Source: JAHBXL01 sp964409775 (GTDB taxonomy: Bacteria; Planctomycetota; Phycisphaerae; Phycisphaerales; UBA1924). Taken from it: DNA of 64,000 nucleotides. Below, piece by piece: positions 1 to 12,216 of this stretch. A program made the position numbers and the translations under genes. Location of the stretch: NCBI GenBank assembly GCA_964409775.1, contig CAYPEI010000022.1:1-64000 (forward strand), read 5' to 3'. The notes below the pieces were generated by a model. The model saw only the letters and a list, made by a program, of their open reading frames with translations, was not told where the DNA came from and did not search any database. Positions within the stretch are counted from its first letter, which is position 1, and each line of letters starts with the position of its first letter.

Positions 1-39
1 GCCTGACGCGGCCGAGGCCGCGATGGCGAACGCGAGGGC

Positions 40-882
40 ATGCCGCCCGCGCTCGCCGCAACGCCTCAAGCCGGCGCCCATCCCGAAGGCGATACCGGCG
101 TGCATGTCCCCGGATCAGCCGGCGAGGCGCCAACGCCGACAGAGGACGAGCCCGGCGGCAAGCGCCGGCGGCGGCGCCGGCGCGGCGGGCGGGGCCGTAA
201 TCGCGATGGCGCTCCGATCGACGGCGGAGGCGCCGTTCCGGGATCTGCCGCGGACGCACCCGGTAGCGAAACACACCACGCACCGCACGATGATCTCGAT
301 GCAGCGCCCGTCGAGAGTCAAGGCGAACCGCGGCCCGACGAAGGCGCGGAACTCGCCGGCGCAGGACAGCCGATCGCCGGTGAAGGCGAAGGCGGAAGGC
401 GTCGCCGTCGCCGTCGCCGTCGTGGCGGTCGCGGCAGGGGCCGCGAGGGCATGCCGGGTCCCGGCGGACCCACGCCCGATAGCACCCCGCCTGCCGATCG
501 AGGAATGGCAGATTCGCCGATGGAGTTCGCTGATGAGCCCGATCATGACCATGCCGGGCCGGATGCCGGAAGTTCACCGCAGTCACACCAGGATCATGGC
601 GCACCGACAAGTGAAGGCGGCGGGAAGCGCCGCCGTCGCCGCCGCGGCGGTCGCGGCAGGGGCCACGCGGCCGAAGGCGGCCAGGCGGCCGATCAGCGTC
701 CGCCGCAGCAGAACGGCCGTCCGCCCGCGCCGGCCCAGCAGCCGCGCCCGCCGATGCCTCCGCAAGGTCCGGCCCCCGCACCGCAACTGGCTGTGAACGT
801 GCCACGGCCGCGTTCGCTGTACTCGAGCCGCCGGCGGCTCGCACCCAGCGAGCGCAAGGGCCTCGGGGGCGGCGACGAGTAA
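40..882 (+). CDS. Arg/Gly-rich low-complexity protein, possibly the C-terminal part of a longer protein
   Basis: No enzymatic domain is recognisable. The 280 residues alternate acidic or Pro/Ala/Gly-rich spacers with three blocks of consecutive arginines followed by GGRGR, near bases 160-205, 390-450 and 625-665. It ends in a basic tail (LYSSRRRLAPSERKG). RGG/RGR blocks of this kind typically bind RNA and occur as tails on bacterial RNA helicases and ribonucleases; that role is inferred here. The first ATG in frame is at 40. The 11 codons before it still read RGRGRDGEREG, echoing the internal GRGRGREGMP, and a TGA lies at 4-6. The true protein may therefore extend upstream and be interrupted or frameshifted. 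Another open frame covers most of the same bases, but only this one carries the repeated motif. It ends 24 bp before dxr. Confidence 0.55.
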   Translation: MPPALAATPQAGAHPEGDTGVHVPGSAGEAPTPTEDEPGGKRRRRRRRGGRGRNRDGAPIDGGGAVPGSAADAPGSETHHAPHDDLDAAPVESQGEPRPDEGAELAGAGQPIAGEGEGGRRRRRRRRRGGRGRGREGMPGPGGPTPDSTPPADRGMADSPMEFADEPDHDHAGPDAGSSPQSHQDHGAPTSEGGGKRRRRRRGGRGRGHAAEGGQAADQRPPQQNGRPPAPAQQPRPPMPPQGPAPAPQLAVNVPRPRSLYSSRRRLAPSERKGLGGGDE

Positions 883-906
883 GCACCGCTCCTCGATGAG
901 TCATTC

Positions 907-2160
907 ATGTCCACCGACACGCGCCCCGTGCGCCTCATCATCCTGGGATCGACCGGCTCGATCGGCACGCAGACCGTCGAGGTCGTCGAGCATCTGAACG
1001 CGCTCCGCGGAAAGGTCGGGCGCCCGCCGGCCTTCGAGGTCGTGGGCATCGCCGCGGGCAGGAACAGCGATGCGCTGTTCGCGCAGGCGCAGCGGCTCGG
1101 CGTGCGCAATGTCGCGCTTGCATCGCCGGGCAATGGCAACGGCGACGGTTCGTTCGTCATGCCGAGTCTCGACACGCCCTCGGGTCGCATCAATCTGCAC
1201 ATCGGCGCGGATTCGCCCGAGGAACTCGTGCGCGAGGTCGAGTGCGACGTGGTGATGGCGGCGATGGTCGGTTCGGCCGGTCTTCCCGCCACGCTCGCCG
1301 CGGTCGAACTCGGCCGGCGCGTGGCCCTCGCGAACAAGGAAACGCTCGTTGCCGCAGGCGAACTGGTCGTTGCGGCGTGCCGCAGGAGCGGCGCGGCCCT
1401 GCTCCCTGTCGACAGCGAGCACTCGGCTCTCTGGCAGTGTCTCGCATCCGAGTGCGAGCGGGGACCGGGCCAACTTCCGCCGCTGGCGACACTGCCGGCC
1501 GGCGTCTCCCGCCTGATCCTCACCGCTTCGGGCGGACCGTTCCGCTCGCTCGACGCCCGGTCCACGTACAACGCAACTCCCGAGCAGGCGCTGAAGCACC
1601 CGACCTGGCAGATGGGGCCGAAGGTGACGATCGATTCGGCGTCGCTGACCAACAAGGCGCTGGAGGTGATCGAGGCCCGCTGGCTGTTCGGCGCGACGGA
1701 AAGCCAGATCGACGTGCTGATCCACCCGCAGTCCATCGTGCACTCGCTGGTTGAGTATGCCGACGGCTCGGTGATCGCGCAACTCGGCGCCAACGACATG
1801 CGCACGCCGATCCAGTACGCCCTCGCGCACCCCGATCGCCCGCCGGGGGTCAGCCGCAAACTCGATCTTGCCTCCATCGCCAGGCTCGAGTTCCTCGCGC
1901 CCGACCACGACCGTTTTCCGGCGCTGGGTCTGGCCTACGAGGTCATCCGGACCGGCGGAACCGCCGGCGCGGTCTTCAACGCCGCCAACGAGGGCGCGGT
2001 CGCGGCGTTCCTGGACCGTCGCATCCCCTTCGGCCGGATCGCGGAACTGGCCCGCGACGCCCTGCGCGAGGTAGGCTCTTCGCCGCTGCGCTCGCTCGGC
2101 GACGCGATGGCCGCGGACGAAGCGGCACGCCGCTACGTCGAGCGCATCCTGGTCCGATAA
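907..2160 (+). CDS. dxr: 1-deoxy-D-xylulose 5-phosphate reductoisomerase
   Basis: This cytoplasmic enzyme converts 1-deoxy-D-xylulose 5-phosphate to 2-C-methyl-D-erythritol 4-phosphate with NADPH and a divalent metal, the committed step of the MEP isoprenoid pathway. The 417 residues are close to the family length of about 400. The N-terminal NADPH fold starts with LGSTGSIGTQT (residues 13-23). ANKETLVAAGEL near 143, the metal-site segment PVDSEHSALWQCL near 163, LTASGGPFR near 200, KVTIDSASLTNKALEVIEA near 240 and the C-terminal NAANEGAVAAF near 358 all match family blocks. The ATG at 907 follows the upstream gene by 24 bp, so the two may be co-transcribed. pdxJ, which uses the same substrate, lies at 44761-45561. 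Confidence 0.97.
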   Translation: MSTDTRPVRLIILGSTGSIGTQTVEVVEHLNALRGKVGRPPAFEVVGIAAGRNSDALFAQAQRLGVRNVALASPGNGNGDGSFVMPSLDTPSGRINLHIGADSPEELVREVECDVVMAAMVGSAGLPATLAAVELGRRVALANKETLVAAGELVVAACRRSGAALLPVDSEHSALWQCLASECERGPGQLPPLATLPAGVSRLILTASGGPFRSLDARSTYNATPEQALKHPTWQMGPKVTIDSASLTNKALEVIEARWLFGATESQIDVLIHPQSIVHSLVEYADGSVIAQLGANDMRTPIQYALAHPDRPPGVSRKLDLASIARLEFLAPDHDRFPALGLAYEVIRTGGTAGAVFNAANEGAVAAFLDRRIPFGRIAELARDALREVGSSPLRSLGDAMAADEAARRYVERILVR

Positions 2161-2207
2161 ACCCCACACGCGGAGTCATCGCCCCGGAACGCCGACATAC
2201 CGTGGGC

Positions 2208-4013
2208 ATGAGCACCACGACCCCGCGGAACAGACTCGACTCGGTCATGGAACTCATCCGGGCCGGGCGCAATGCGGAGGCCAAGGCGTCGCTGTTGCGG
2301 CTGCTGAAGCAGTCGCCGCGAGACCGGAGCCTGCTGAGCGCCATGGTCGCCGCGCTCTCCGCGCTCGGTGAGTTCGACACTGCGCTCTACTACGCCAACC
2401 GCGCAGCCGAGGTCTCCCCAGGTGTGCCGGGCGTGCTGGCCAACCGGGCGAGGGTTCACATCCTGGCCCGCCGCTTCGAGGATGCCCTCACCGATCTGCG
2501 CGGCGAGTTGCAGATCGACCCGATCAACATCGACGTCCGGATCACCATGTCGCAGATTCTCTCCTCCGTCAACCGGCTGGATGAAGCCCTCGACGTGCTG
2601 GACGACCCACGAGTGAAGGACCTTCCCGGCAGCAGACTGTCCGAGGCCCGGGCGGCGGTCCTGCTCAACCTGGGCGAGGCGGATGAGGCCCTGCGGATCG
2701 AGAAAGAGATCATCCCGCGAGATCCGGGCAACCCCGCCGTGGCCGAACGCGCCGCCAACGCCGCGATCTATGCAACGGGCTCCAGCCCCGCCGAGATCAA
2801 GGAACTGGCCTCGCGGTACGGACGCCTCGTCAGCGTGCGCACGCCGGTCGCGCGAGCGCCCTTTGCCAACACCCCGGACCCGGACCGCCGAATCCGCATC
2901 GGGTTCATCGGCGGCGACTTCCGCGACCACGCGAGCATGCGGTTCTTCGAGCCCCTGGCCCGCGCCTATGACCGCTCGCGCCTGGACATCCGCTGCTACA
3001 TGACCCTGCCCTCCGAGGACGCGGTCTCGTCGGTCATCCGCGGACTGGTCGATCACTTCGAGCCCGTGCACGCCCTCCGGACCATCGACCTGGCCGCTCG
3101 GCTCCGCGGCGACGGGCTCGATGTGCTCGTCGACCTTTCCGGTCGCACCATGGGGCATCGGCTCGAGTGCTTCCACCACCGGCCCGCGCCGGTCCAGATG
3201 ACCTGGTACGGCCAGCCCAGCACCACGGGCCTGAGCGCGATCGACTATCGCATCGTCGATTCGTACACCGACCCCGCCGGAACCGAGAGCCACAACGTCG
3301 AGCGCCTCCTGCGCCTGGACCCGTGCGGCTTCGCCTACGGGCCGCCCGCGGGCGTGCCCGATGTGCAGCCGCCGCCCTCGCAGCATCCGGAATCGCCGAC
3401 ACGCGGCGTCATCACCTTCGGCTCCTACAACAACCTGACCAAACTGAACGAGGCCACGTTTTCACTCTGGGCGCGGGTGCTCGACGCCGTGCCGGCATCG
3501 CGCCTGATCATGCGACACACCGCTTTCGCCTCGCCGGGTGTGCGCGACCGAACGCTGGAACGAATGGTCCGCGCGGGATTCGGCAATGGCGCCGCATCGC
3601 GCGTGCAGATCGTCGGGCCGGTGAGCGGCCCGCTGGCGACGATGGCCGAGTACCACCACGTGGACATCGCGCTCGACTCGACGCCCTATGGCGGGATGAC
3701 CACAACCTGTGAAGCGACCTACATGGGCGTGCCGGTGGTCAGCCTGGCGACCGACCGCTCGGTCTCCCGCCACACCGTTTCGATCCTGTCCAACTGCGGG
3801 CTCGCAGACCTCATCGCGCACACGCCCGAGGACTATGTCCGGATCGCGGTCGGCCTCGCCAACGATCCGGTGCGGCTGCGCCAGATCCGTGCGAGCGCCC
3901 GGAGCCGGATGGAGGCCGTTGTCTGCAACGGTGCGGACTTCGCCAGGAGGTTCGAATCGGGCATCCGCAGCGCGTGGCGGGAGTGGTGCGCAAACGGGCG
4001 ATCGACCAACTGA
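2208..4013 (+). CDS. TPR and O-GlcNAc-transferase-like (GT41/SPINDLY family) glycosyltransferase
   Basis: The protein has about 200 N-terminal residues of helical TPR-like repeats (LLRLLKQSPRDRSLLSAM, ALYYANRAAEVSPGVPG), followed by a GT41 C-terminal catalytic region. Family blocks are visible: RIGFIGGDFRDHASMRFFEP near 228, VDLSGRTMGHRLECF near 310, PVQMTWYGQPSTTGLSAIDY near 330, TFGSYNNLTKLNEATFSLW near 405, and the donor-site segment DSTPYGGMTTTCEATYMGVP near 490. Homologues transfer GlcNAc or another sugar to protein Ser/Thr or to surface structures; the acceptor cannot be read from sequence. A GTG at 2202 lies two codons upstream of the ATG used here and is an alternative start. It follows dxr by 47 bp. 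Confidence 0.88.
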   Translation: MSTTTPRNRLDSVMELIRAGRNAEAKASLLRLLKQSPRDRSLLSAMVAALSALGEFDTALYYANRAAEVSPGVPGVLANRARVHILARRFEDALTDLRGELQIDPINIDVRITMSQILSSVNRLDEALDVLDDPRVKDLPGSRLSEARAAVLLNLGEADEALRIEKEIIPRDPGNPAVAERAANAAIYATGSSPAEIKELASRYGRLVSVRTPVARAPFANTPDPDRRIRIGFIGGDFRDHASMRFFEPLARAYDRSRLDIRCYMTLPSEDAVSSVIRGLVDHFEPVHALRTIDLAARLRGDGLDVLVDLSGRTMGHRLECFHHRPAPVQMTWYGQPSTTGLSAIDYRIVDSYTDPAGTESHNVERLLRLDPCGFAYGPPAGVPDVQPPPSQHPESPTRGVITFGSYNNLTKLNEATFSLWARVLDAVPASRLIMRHTAFASPGVRDRTLERMVRAGFGNGAASRVQIVGPVSGPLATMAEYHHVDIALDSTPYGGMTTTCEATYMGVPVVSLATDRSVSRHTVSILSNCGLADLIAHTPEDYVRIAVGLANDPVRLRQIRASARSRMEAVVCNGADFARRFESGIRSAWREWCANGRSTN

Positions 4014-4028
4014 GCGGACCAAAAACGA

Positions 4029-4057
4029 AACCGGGACGCCGCGTCGGCATCCCGGTT
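4029..4057. terminator. Hairpin terminator between convergent genes
   Basis: The arms AACCGGGACGCC (4029-4040) and GGCATCCCGGTT (4046-4057) pair over 12 bp with one mismatch around a 5-nt loop. An A-rich run (CCAAAAACGAAA) precedes it and TCGTTGTTGT follows. It lies between the convergent stops at 4013 and 4086, so it can serve both strands. Confidence 0.65.
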
Positions 4058-4085
4058 CGTTGTTGTGGGGCTGTAGACAGAAGGA

Positions 4086-4640
4086 TCAGTTGCGACGGCG
4101 ACGGGCCGCAGCCAGACCGCCCAGGCCCAAGAGGGCGAAGGCGCCCGGAGCCGGCACTTCGCTGACGCCGCGGAGCGTCACGGAACCCGTGAACGTGCCG
4201 CTGGTGCCCGATGCGCCGTAGCCGTTGCCGAGCCAGACGGCCGCGTTCGGGAGCGAACCCATGTTCAGCGGATTGGCGAGCGTCTGCGTGTCGATGACGG
4301 TCGTGCCTGGGACGTTGCTGCCGCCGTTGGCCCAGAAGAGGCGCTCGGCAGCGGACAGGTTGGAGAACCCGCCGACCTGCAGTTGCCCGCCGGTCGAGAG
4401 GGGCAGGTCGTCAATGTAGACGCAGAGGTCGTCGGCGTACGTGAAGTTCGTCGACGCGTTCAGCACCGCGTTCACCGACACCGCGGTGAGCGTGCCCGTC
4501 AGGGTGCCGGGAGCGAAGATCTGGGTGAAGTTGAACCCGGTCCACGTCTGGTTGGTGAAGTTCACCGTGACGTCCGCGTTCGCCGACCCCGCCATCGCCG
4601 CGACCGCGGCCACCGACAATGCTGCTGCCTTGAAGTTCAT
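4086..4640 (-). CDS. Secreted PEP-CTERM sorting-domain protein
   Basis: A 184-residue exported protein. The N-terminus MNFKAAALSVAAVAAMAGSANA is a signal peptide. The middle is a Thr/Asn/Gly-rich beta-sandwich-like sequence of unknown function. The C-terminus has the PEP-CTERM sorting signal VPAPG, then FALLGLGGLAA and RRRR, in the form typical of Phycisphaerae. In that system an exosortase processes the tail and the protein reaches the cell surface; no exosortase gene is in this window. The start at 4640 is preferred because GGGAGGAG lies about 10 nt upstream; an open frame extends 8 codons further back. The function beyond surface location is unknown. Confidence 0.85.
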   Translation of the reverse strand: MNFKAAALSVAAVAAMAGSANADVTVNFTNQTWTGFNFTQIFAPGTLTGTLTAVSVNAVLNASTNFTYADDLCVYIDDLPLSTGGQLQVGGFSNLSAAERLFWANGGSNVPGTTVIDTQTLANPLNMGSLPNAAVWLGNGYGASGTSGTFTGSVTLRGVSEVPAPGAFALLGLGGLAAARRRRN

Positions 4641-5147
4641 CTCTCGACTCTCCTCCCGAATCACTCGGGTATGAACACATCGGAGTGAACGTGGAGGACC
4701 GACTCCACAACGCTCAACTGCCGATCGGGTGCCTCACACTGAGGCGTTTCACAGGACCGATCGACGCTCCGACTTCACGCCAAACCATTCCGCCGCGCAT
4801 TCGACGCGGAGTGCCTGCGCCCGTGGATCTCCCAATCCACTGACGGAGGCTGCGGACAACACACGCCACCGCCGCCGGTATTGAGCCAATACCGGAGGAG
4901 GCTCCAAGATGTGTGCAGGGGGTCTCTCTCCCGCACTTCTCGCGCACCCAAAGAACCGGGCGTGCGAGTCAACACAATACCACCTCTTCAGGTGCATGCA
5001 ATCGACTTCGCTGAAAACTCGCAGAATCGCGACTTTTCTGGTGCTCGACGCGATGAAGTCATGGCTATCCCCGAGAAGATGGGCAATTCCCGGGTAGAAC
5101 TATCCAGTCACCGATCCCGGGCAACTGACCGATCGAATGGGCAGTTC
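4641..5147. other. Divergent intergenic region with an inverted repeat
   Basis: This 507-bp gap separates the divergently transcribed PEP-CTERM and TPR-sulfotransferase genes and should hold both promoters. The clearest structure is a perfect 8-bp inverted repeat CCGGTATT (4875-4882) / AATACCGG (4888-4895) around GAGCC, which could be an operator or small hairpin. A frame open from 4881 into the sulfotransferase gene shows no conserved protein character before 5148. Confidence 0.4.
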
Positions 5148-6413
5148 ATGAGCACGCCGACCCGATCCTCCCACGCCGACCCCCAGGAGTTGCTCCGGCA
5201 GGCGGTCGCGGCGCACCGTTCGGGCAGGACGGACTGGGCCGTCGAACTCGCGGGCCGCGTCCGGAAACTGGGCGGAAAGGCGGGCGTGGAGGCGTCGGTC
5301 GTGATTGCCGAGGCGCTGTTCCGCGCCAAGCGTCTGGACGAACTGGGCGATCTGCTGGCGCAGCCCGGTGAGTTCCGGGAAGACCGGCGGTGGCAACTCA
5401 TGTCGGCGCGGCACATCCGATCCAGCGGGGGCGATCTGGGGATGTGCGAACGGCTGCTGCGTGAGATCGTCGATGCCGATGCGGGGGATCCGGTGCATCG
5501 CATGGCGGCCTTCGAACTCGTTCGCCTGCTGGAAAAGCACGGCCGGTTTGACGAGGCGTGGGAGACCGCCGCGGCTGCACACCGGCGCACGACCCAGCCC
5601 TTCGAGACCCATCTGCTCGTCAAGGCCCTGGAAGTCACGGCCCATGCGGCGCAGGAGGGCCGGCTCGCGGCCCTGCCGCGTGCCTCAAGACCGATCGATC
5701 GCACCGCCCTCATCGTCGGCATGCCCCGCAGCGGCACCACGCTCGTCGAGCAGATGCTGGACTGCCACCCGAAGATCCGCGGCGTGGGAGAGTTGTCGAT
5801 CCACGGGCGAATGGCCGACGACCTCGCCAGGCAGGGCGGAGGCTGGCCGGGCGGCGCATTCAACGCGACAGTCGCCACGCTCAACCGGTGGCAGCAGACC
5901 TATCGCGCCGAGGTCCGCACGCAGATGCAGATTCCCGGTGGGGTCTGGACGCTCGACAAGACGCTGTTCCCGATGTTCCAGCCGCTGGCCGCGGCGGCGG
6001 TCCTGCCGAGCGCTCGATCCATTTCGATCAACCGGGACGCTCGCGACAACGCGACCAGTCTGTTCCTCAGCAACTTCGACCCGAGTTGGGGCTGGACCGG
6101 CTCGCTGGACACGATCCGTCAAGTTCTCGCCGCACAGCGCAGATACCTGCCGGTAATCCTGGGCGCGCTGGCAATCCCCGATCTGCCTGTTCGCTTTGAG
6201 CAACTGGTAGAGACCCCCGAGCCGGTCGCCCGCGCGATGGTGTCGCACCTGGGACTGGAGTGGAACGAGGCCTGCTTGCACCCGGAAGAGAACCGGAGAA
6301 TCGTGCACACGCTCAGCCACGAGCAGGTGCGCCGCCCGATCAACCGCGACGGGATCGGGCGATGGCGGAACTACGCGCAGCGGTTCGATCAGCGCTGGGA
6401 AGGTCTCGACTGA
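5148..6413 (+). CDS. TPR-containing sulfotransferase family protein
   Basis: Residues 1-170 are a helical repeat region (AVAAHRSGRTDWAVELAGRV, FELVRLLEKHGRFDEAWETA). Residues 185-421 form a P-loop-like sulfotransferase domain. The 5'-phosphosulfate loop is LIVGMPRSGTTLVEQMLD near 193, and the 3'-phosphate region includes SISINRDARDNATSLFLS near 288. The C-terminus (HLGLEWNEACL, IGRWRNYAQRF) is typical of the TPR-sulfotransferase group. The enzyme should move sulfate from PAPS to a protein or carbohydrate; the acceptor is unknown. The ATG at 5148 is chosen because conserved sequence begins there. Sulfated polysaccharide metabolism is common in planctomycetes, but no sulfatase is nearby. Confidence 0.85.
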   Translation: MSTPTRSSHADPQELLRQAVAAHRSGRTDWAVELAGRVRKLGGKAGVEASVVIAEALFRAKRLDELGDLLAQPGEFREDRRWQLMSARHIRSSGGDLGMCERLLREIVDADAGDPVHRMAAFELVRLLEKHGRFDEAWETAAAAHRRTTQPFETHLLVKALEVTAHAAQEGRLAALPRASRPIDRTALIVGMPRSGTTLVEQMLDCHPKIRGVGELSIHGRMADDLARQGGGWPGGAFNATVATLNRWQQTYRAEVRTQMQIPGGVWTLDKTLFPMFQPLAAAAVLPSARSISINRDARDNATSLFLSNFDPSWGWTGSLDTIRQVLAAQRRYLPVILGALAIPDLPVRFEQLVETPEPVARAMVSHLGLEWNEACLHPEENRRIVHTLSHEQVRRPINRDGIGRWRNYAQRFDQRWEGLD

Positions 6414-6437
6414 TCCTGAACCCGGCGGCAATCGCGA

Positions 6438-8024
<1,587 letters not shown>

Positions 8025-8275
8025 GGTTCTGCTGTTATCGGCCAAAGGAACGGGACCCATGACTGCTACGCGGCAGCGCCGGGGCTTGTGCGGCCCGGAA
8101 GGCCTTGGAGAGCCGCTCACGAGTGGGGGCCGCCAACCATCGTCTGCTCAGAAACAACCCAAACGGGGCGAGATTCACGTGCATCGCCGGACTCCCGCGC
8201 TTGGGCTGAAACCTGCGAGAGTCTTGCGGATGACTGTGCCTCGGCGGTACGCTGGCATCACGTGGAGGCCCCATC

Positions 8276-10861
8276 ATGGGCGACGGACCGACGACTGGCG
8301 AGGGTGCCGAGCGGGTCCACTCCGAGGCGGTGACGTCGGATGTCACCCGCCGCGGCGGCGGCGTTCAATACGGCGGGCAGCCCGGTGACTGGATCGGGCC
8401 GTACAAGTTGCTCGAACTGCTCGGCGAGGGCGGCTTCGGCGCAGTATGGCTGGCGGAGCAGACCCACCCTGTCCGAAGACGCATCGCGCTGAAAGTCATC
8501 AAGCCCGGGATGGATTCGAAGGCGGTGATCGCGCGGTTCGAGGCGGAGCGTCAGGCCCTGGCGATGATGAGCCACCCATGCGTGGCGAAGGTGCTGGATG
8601 CGGGGACAACCGACCACGGTCTTCCGTTCTTCGTGATGGAGCACGTCAAGGGCCCGCCGATCACGGCGTATTGCGACCAGCACCGGTTGACAATCGAGCG
8701 GCGACTGGCGCTGTTCATCCAGGTGTGTGATGCGGTGCAGCACGCGCACATGAAGGGGATCATCCACCGGGACCTGAAGCCCAGCAACATCCTGGTGACG
8801 GTCGCGGAGTCGGGCGAAGCGCGGCCGGTGGTGATCGATTTCGGCGTGGCCAAGGCGCTGGCAGGGCGGCTCTCCGAGCAGACCATCTACACCGAGCGCG
8901 GCCAGTTGATCGGCACGCCCGAGTACATGAGTCCCGAGCAGGCGGAGATGGCCGAAACCGACATCGACACGCGCTCGGATGTCTACTCGCTCGGAGCGAT
9001 CCTGTACGAGTTGCTGACGGGCGCGGTGCCCTTCGATTCAAGGTCGCTGCGGTCAGCGGGGGTGTCGGCGATCCAGAAGATGATCCGCGAGCAGGACCCG
9101 CCGCGGCCGAGCACGCGCCTCTCGACTCTGGGAAAGGAGAATGTCGCGGCCGCGGAGGCCCGGCAAACACAGATCGAATCACTGGCGAGCACGCTGAAGC
9201 GTGAACTCGAGTGGATCCCGCTCAAGGCGCTGCGGAAGGACCGGACGGAGCGGTACCGTTCGGCCTCGCAACTGGCGGACGATGTGCGGAACTACCTGGC
9301 GCACCGGCCGCTGATCGCCGGACCGGAGAGCGCGGCGTACAAGACTCGCAAGTTCGTGCGTCGGAACAAGGCGCTGGTGGTGGCGGCGGGGGTGATCGCG
9401 GCGAGTCTTGTTGTGGCCACGGGCGTGTCGGTGTGGTTCGGCGTGAGCGAGTCCAGACAACGAGGCATCGCCGAGGCCAACGCAGCCGCCGAGACCAAGG
9501 CCCGCAAGCGCGCCGAGGCGATCAACGCATTCTTGACCAGGTTTCTCCAGTCCAGCGACCCCATCACAGGCGGGAAACGAGACACCACGGTCGCCGAGGC
9601 GCTGGGCCAACTGGTGAACGAAATCGAGTCGGGCGCGTTGAAGGACGACCCTGAGACGGAGGCAGGTCTGAAGGAAACCGTCGGCATCATTCTGCAGAAC
9701 AACGGGCGCTACGCGGAGGCCCAGCCGCTGCTGGAGCAGGCGCTGGCGATCCGCGAGCGTCTGTATACGGACGGCGACGAGCGCGTGGCCGCGACCCTGA
9801 ACAGCCTGGCCGGGCTCTATAGCGCTCAAGGGCGCTACGCCCAGGCCGAGCCCCTTTTCCGTCGGTCCTTGTCAATGAATGAGAAACTCGTCGGCCCGGA
9901 CCACCCTCTCGTGGCGACCGGCCTGAACAACCTGGCCGAACTCTTTCGCCTCCAGGGCCAGTTCACGCAGGCGGAGCCGCTCTACACGCGGTCGCTGAAG
10001 ATCCGTGAGAAGGCTCTCGGCGCGGATCACTCGGATGTGGCCGAGAGCCTCCACAACCTCGCCCACCTGTATTCCATGCAGGGCCAACTCGCCAAGGCGG
10101 AGCCATTGCTGATCCGGTCGGTGGCGATCAAGGAGAAAATCCTCGGGCCGGACCATCCGCACCTGGCCGCCAGCCTGAACAACCTCGGGTTTCTCTACGC
10201 CAGCCTGGGCGACAGTGCCCGGGCGGAGGCGATCTGGACGCGTTCGCTGGCGATCATTGAGAAGGCCCTTGGCCCGGATCATTCCGATGTGGCGTTCGGG
10301 CTGAACAACCTGGCCCTTCTGTATGCCGGGCGGGGCGACTATGCCCGGGCCGAGCCGCTCAACAAACGGGCGCTGGCGATCTGGGAGAAAGCCTTGGGCG
10401 CCGATCACCCCAACGTGGCCCTCGGCCTGAACAACCTCGCGTTCCTGTACGACGCGCAGGGCCGGTACGCCGAGGCGGAGCCGCTGTACAGGCGAGCGCT
10501 CGCGATCCGCGAGAAGTCCCTTGGCCCGGACCACCCCGACGTGGCCGTGTGCCTGACCAACCTGGCCCGGACGCACCAGGCATTGGGCAGAACGGCCGAA
10601 GCGCGACAGGGTTTCGATCAGGCCGTGGCGTTGCTCCGCCGTCTCTCGCCGGACGGGTCATCCACCCTTGCCCGCGTGCTGTGGCGATCCGGCTGCGCGC
10701 GTCTTGAGAGCGATGGCCCCGGGCCGGCGCTCCCCGAACTCGAAGCGGCCGCGGCCATGGCCGAGAAGGTCCTGCCCTCCGAGCACCCGCAACTCAAGGA
10801 GTATCGGGAAACGCTGACCAAGTGCCGTCAGGCGCAGAGTGCGAGCGAACAACCACGATGA
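8276..10861 (+). CDS. Ser/Thr protein kinase with transmembrane helix and kinesin-light-chain TPR repeats
   Basis: Residues 40-330 are a complete eukaryotic-like kinase: glycine loop LLGEGGFGAVWLAEQ, VAIK-type lysine in RIALKVIKPG, catalytic IIHRDLKPSNILV near 162, DFGVAKAL for the DFG motif, GTPEYMSPEQAE activation segment, and SDVYSLGAILYELLTG. A transmembrane helix (ALVVAAGVIAASLVVATGV, about 367-390) follows. About eight 42-residue KLC-type TPRs (AEPLYRRALAIREK, LGPDHPDVA, LNNLA) then run to about residue 790. This planctomycete architecture suggests a membrane kinase whose TPR part binds partners on the other face. Substrates are unknown. ATG 8276 has GGAGG 8 nt upstream. It stands alone in its transcription unit. 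Confidence 0.93.
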   Translation: MGDGPTTGEGAERVHSEAVTSDVTRRGGGVQYGGQPGDWIGPYKLLELLGEGGFGAVWLAEQTHPVRRRIALKVIKPGMDSKAVIARFEAERQALAMMSHPCVAKVLDAGTTDHGLPFFVMEHVKGPPITAYCDQHRLTIERRLALFIQVCDAVQHAHMKGIIHRDLKPSNILVTVAESGEARPVVIDFGVAKALAGRLSEQTIYTERGQLIGTPEYMSPEQAEMAETDIDTRSDVYSLGAILYELLTGAVPFDSRSLRSAGVSAIQKMIREQDPPRPSTRLSTLGKENVAAAEARQTQIESLASTLKRELEWIPLKALRKDRTERYRSASQLADDVRNYLAHRPLIAGPESAAYKTRKFVRRNKALVVAAGVIAASLVVATGVSVWFGVSESRQRGIAEANAAAETKARKRAEAINAFLTRFLQSSDPITGGKRDTTVAEALGQLVNEIESGALKDDPETEAGLKETVGIILQNNGRYAEAQPLLEQALAIRERLYTDGDERVAATLNSLAGLYSAQGRYAQAEPLFRRSLSMNEKLVGPDHPLVATGLNNLAELFRLQGQFTQAEPLYTRSLKIREKALGADHSDVAESLHNLAHLYSMQGQLAKAEPLLIRSVAIKEKILGPDHPHLAASLNNLGFLYASLGDSARAEAIWTRSLAIIEKALGPDHSDVAFGLNNLALLYAGRGDYARAEPLNKRALAIWEKALGADHPNVALGLNNLAFLYDAQGRYAEAEPLYRRALAIREKSLGPDHPDVAVCLTNLARTHQALGRTAEARQGFDQAVALLRRLSPDGSSTLARVLWRSGCARLESDGPGPALPELEAAAAMAEKVLPSEHPQLKEYRETLTKCRQAQSASEQPR

Positions 10862-10979
10862 TGCGATGACCAAGAGCACCGGCCGCACGCTTGTGCCACC
10901 GGAACCACAGATCCTCACGTATCGCTGAGCAACACTCTCTCGCCAGACAGGCCACGGAATCAGGCCGCAGAGACGGCGG

Positions 10980-12089
<1,110 letters not shown>

Positions 12090-12216
12090 GGGGAGGATTC
12101 CGTGATGGGCCGATCGCGTCGCCGCGGCCGGTGTGAGTTGGGGAAAACATAGTACGCTGCAGAGCAACAGGCTCGCATGGCGGGACCGCCGCGGCACCAG
12201 GCCGGAGGAGTTGGCA

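Noticed and set aside
23..796. Second plus-strand open frame over the Arg/Gly-rich gene
   Set aside because: It lacks the periodic RGG blocks and reads as a frame shadow.
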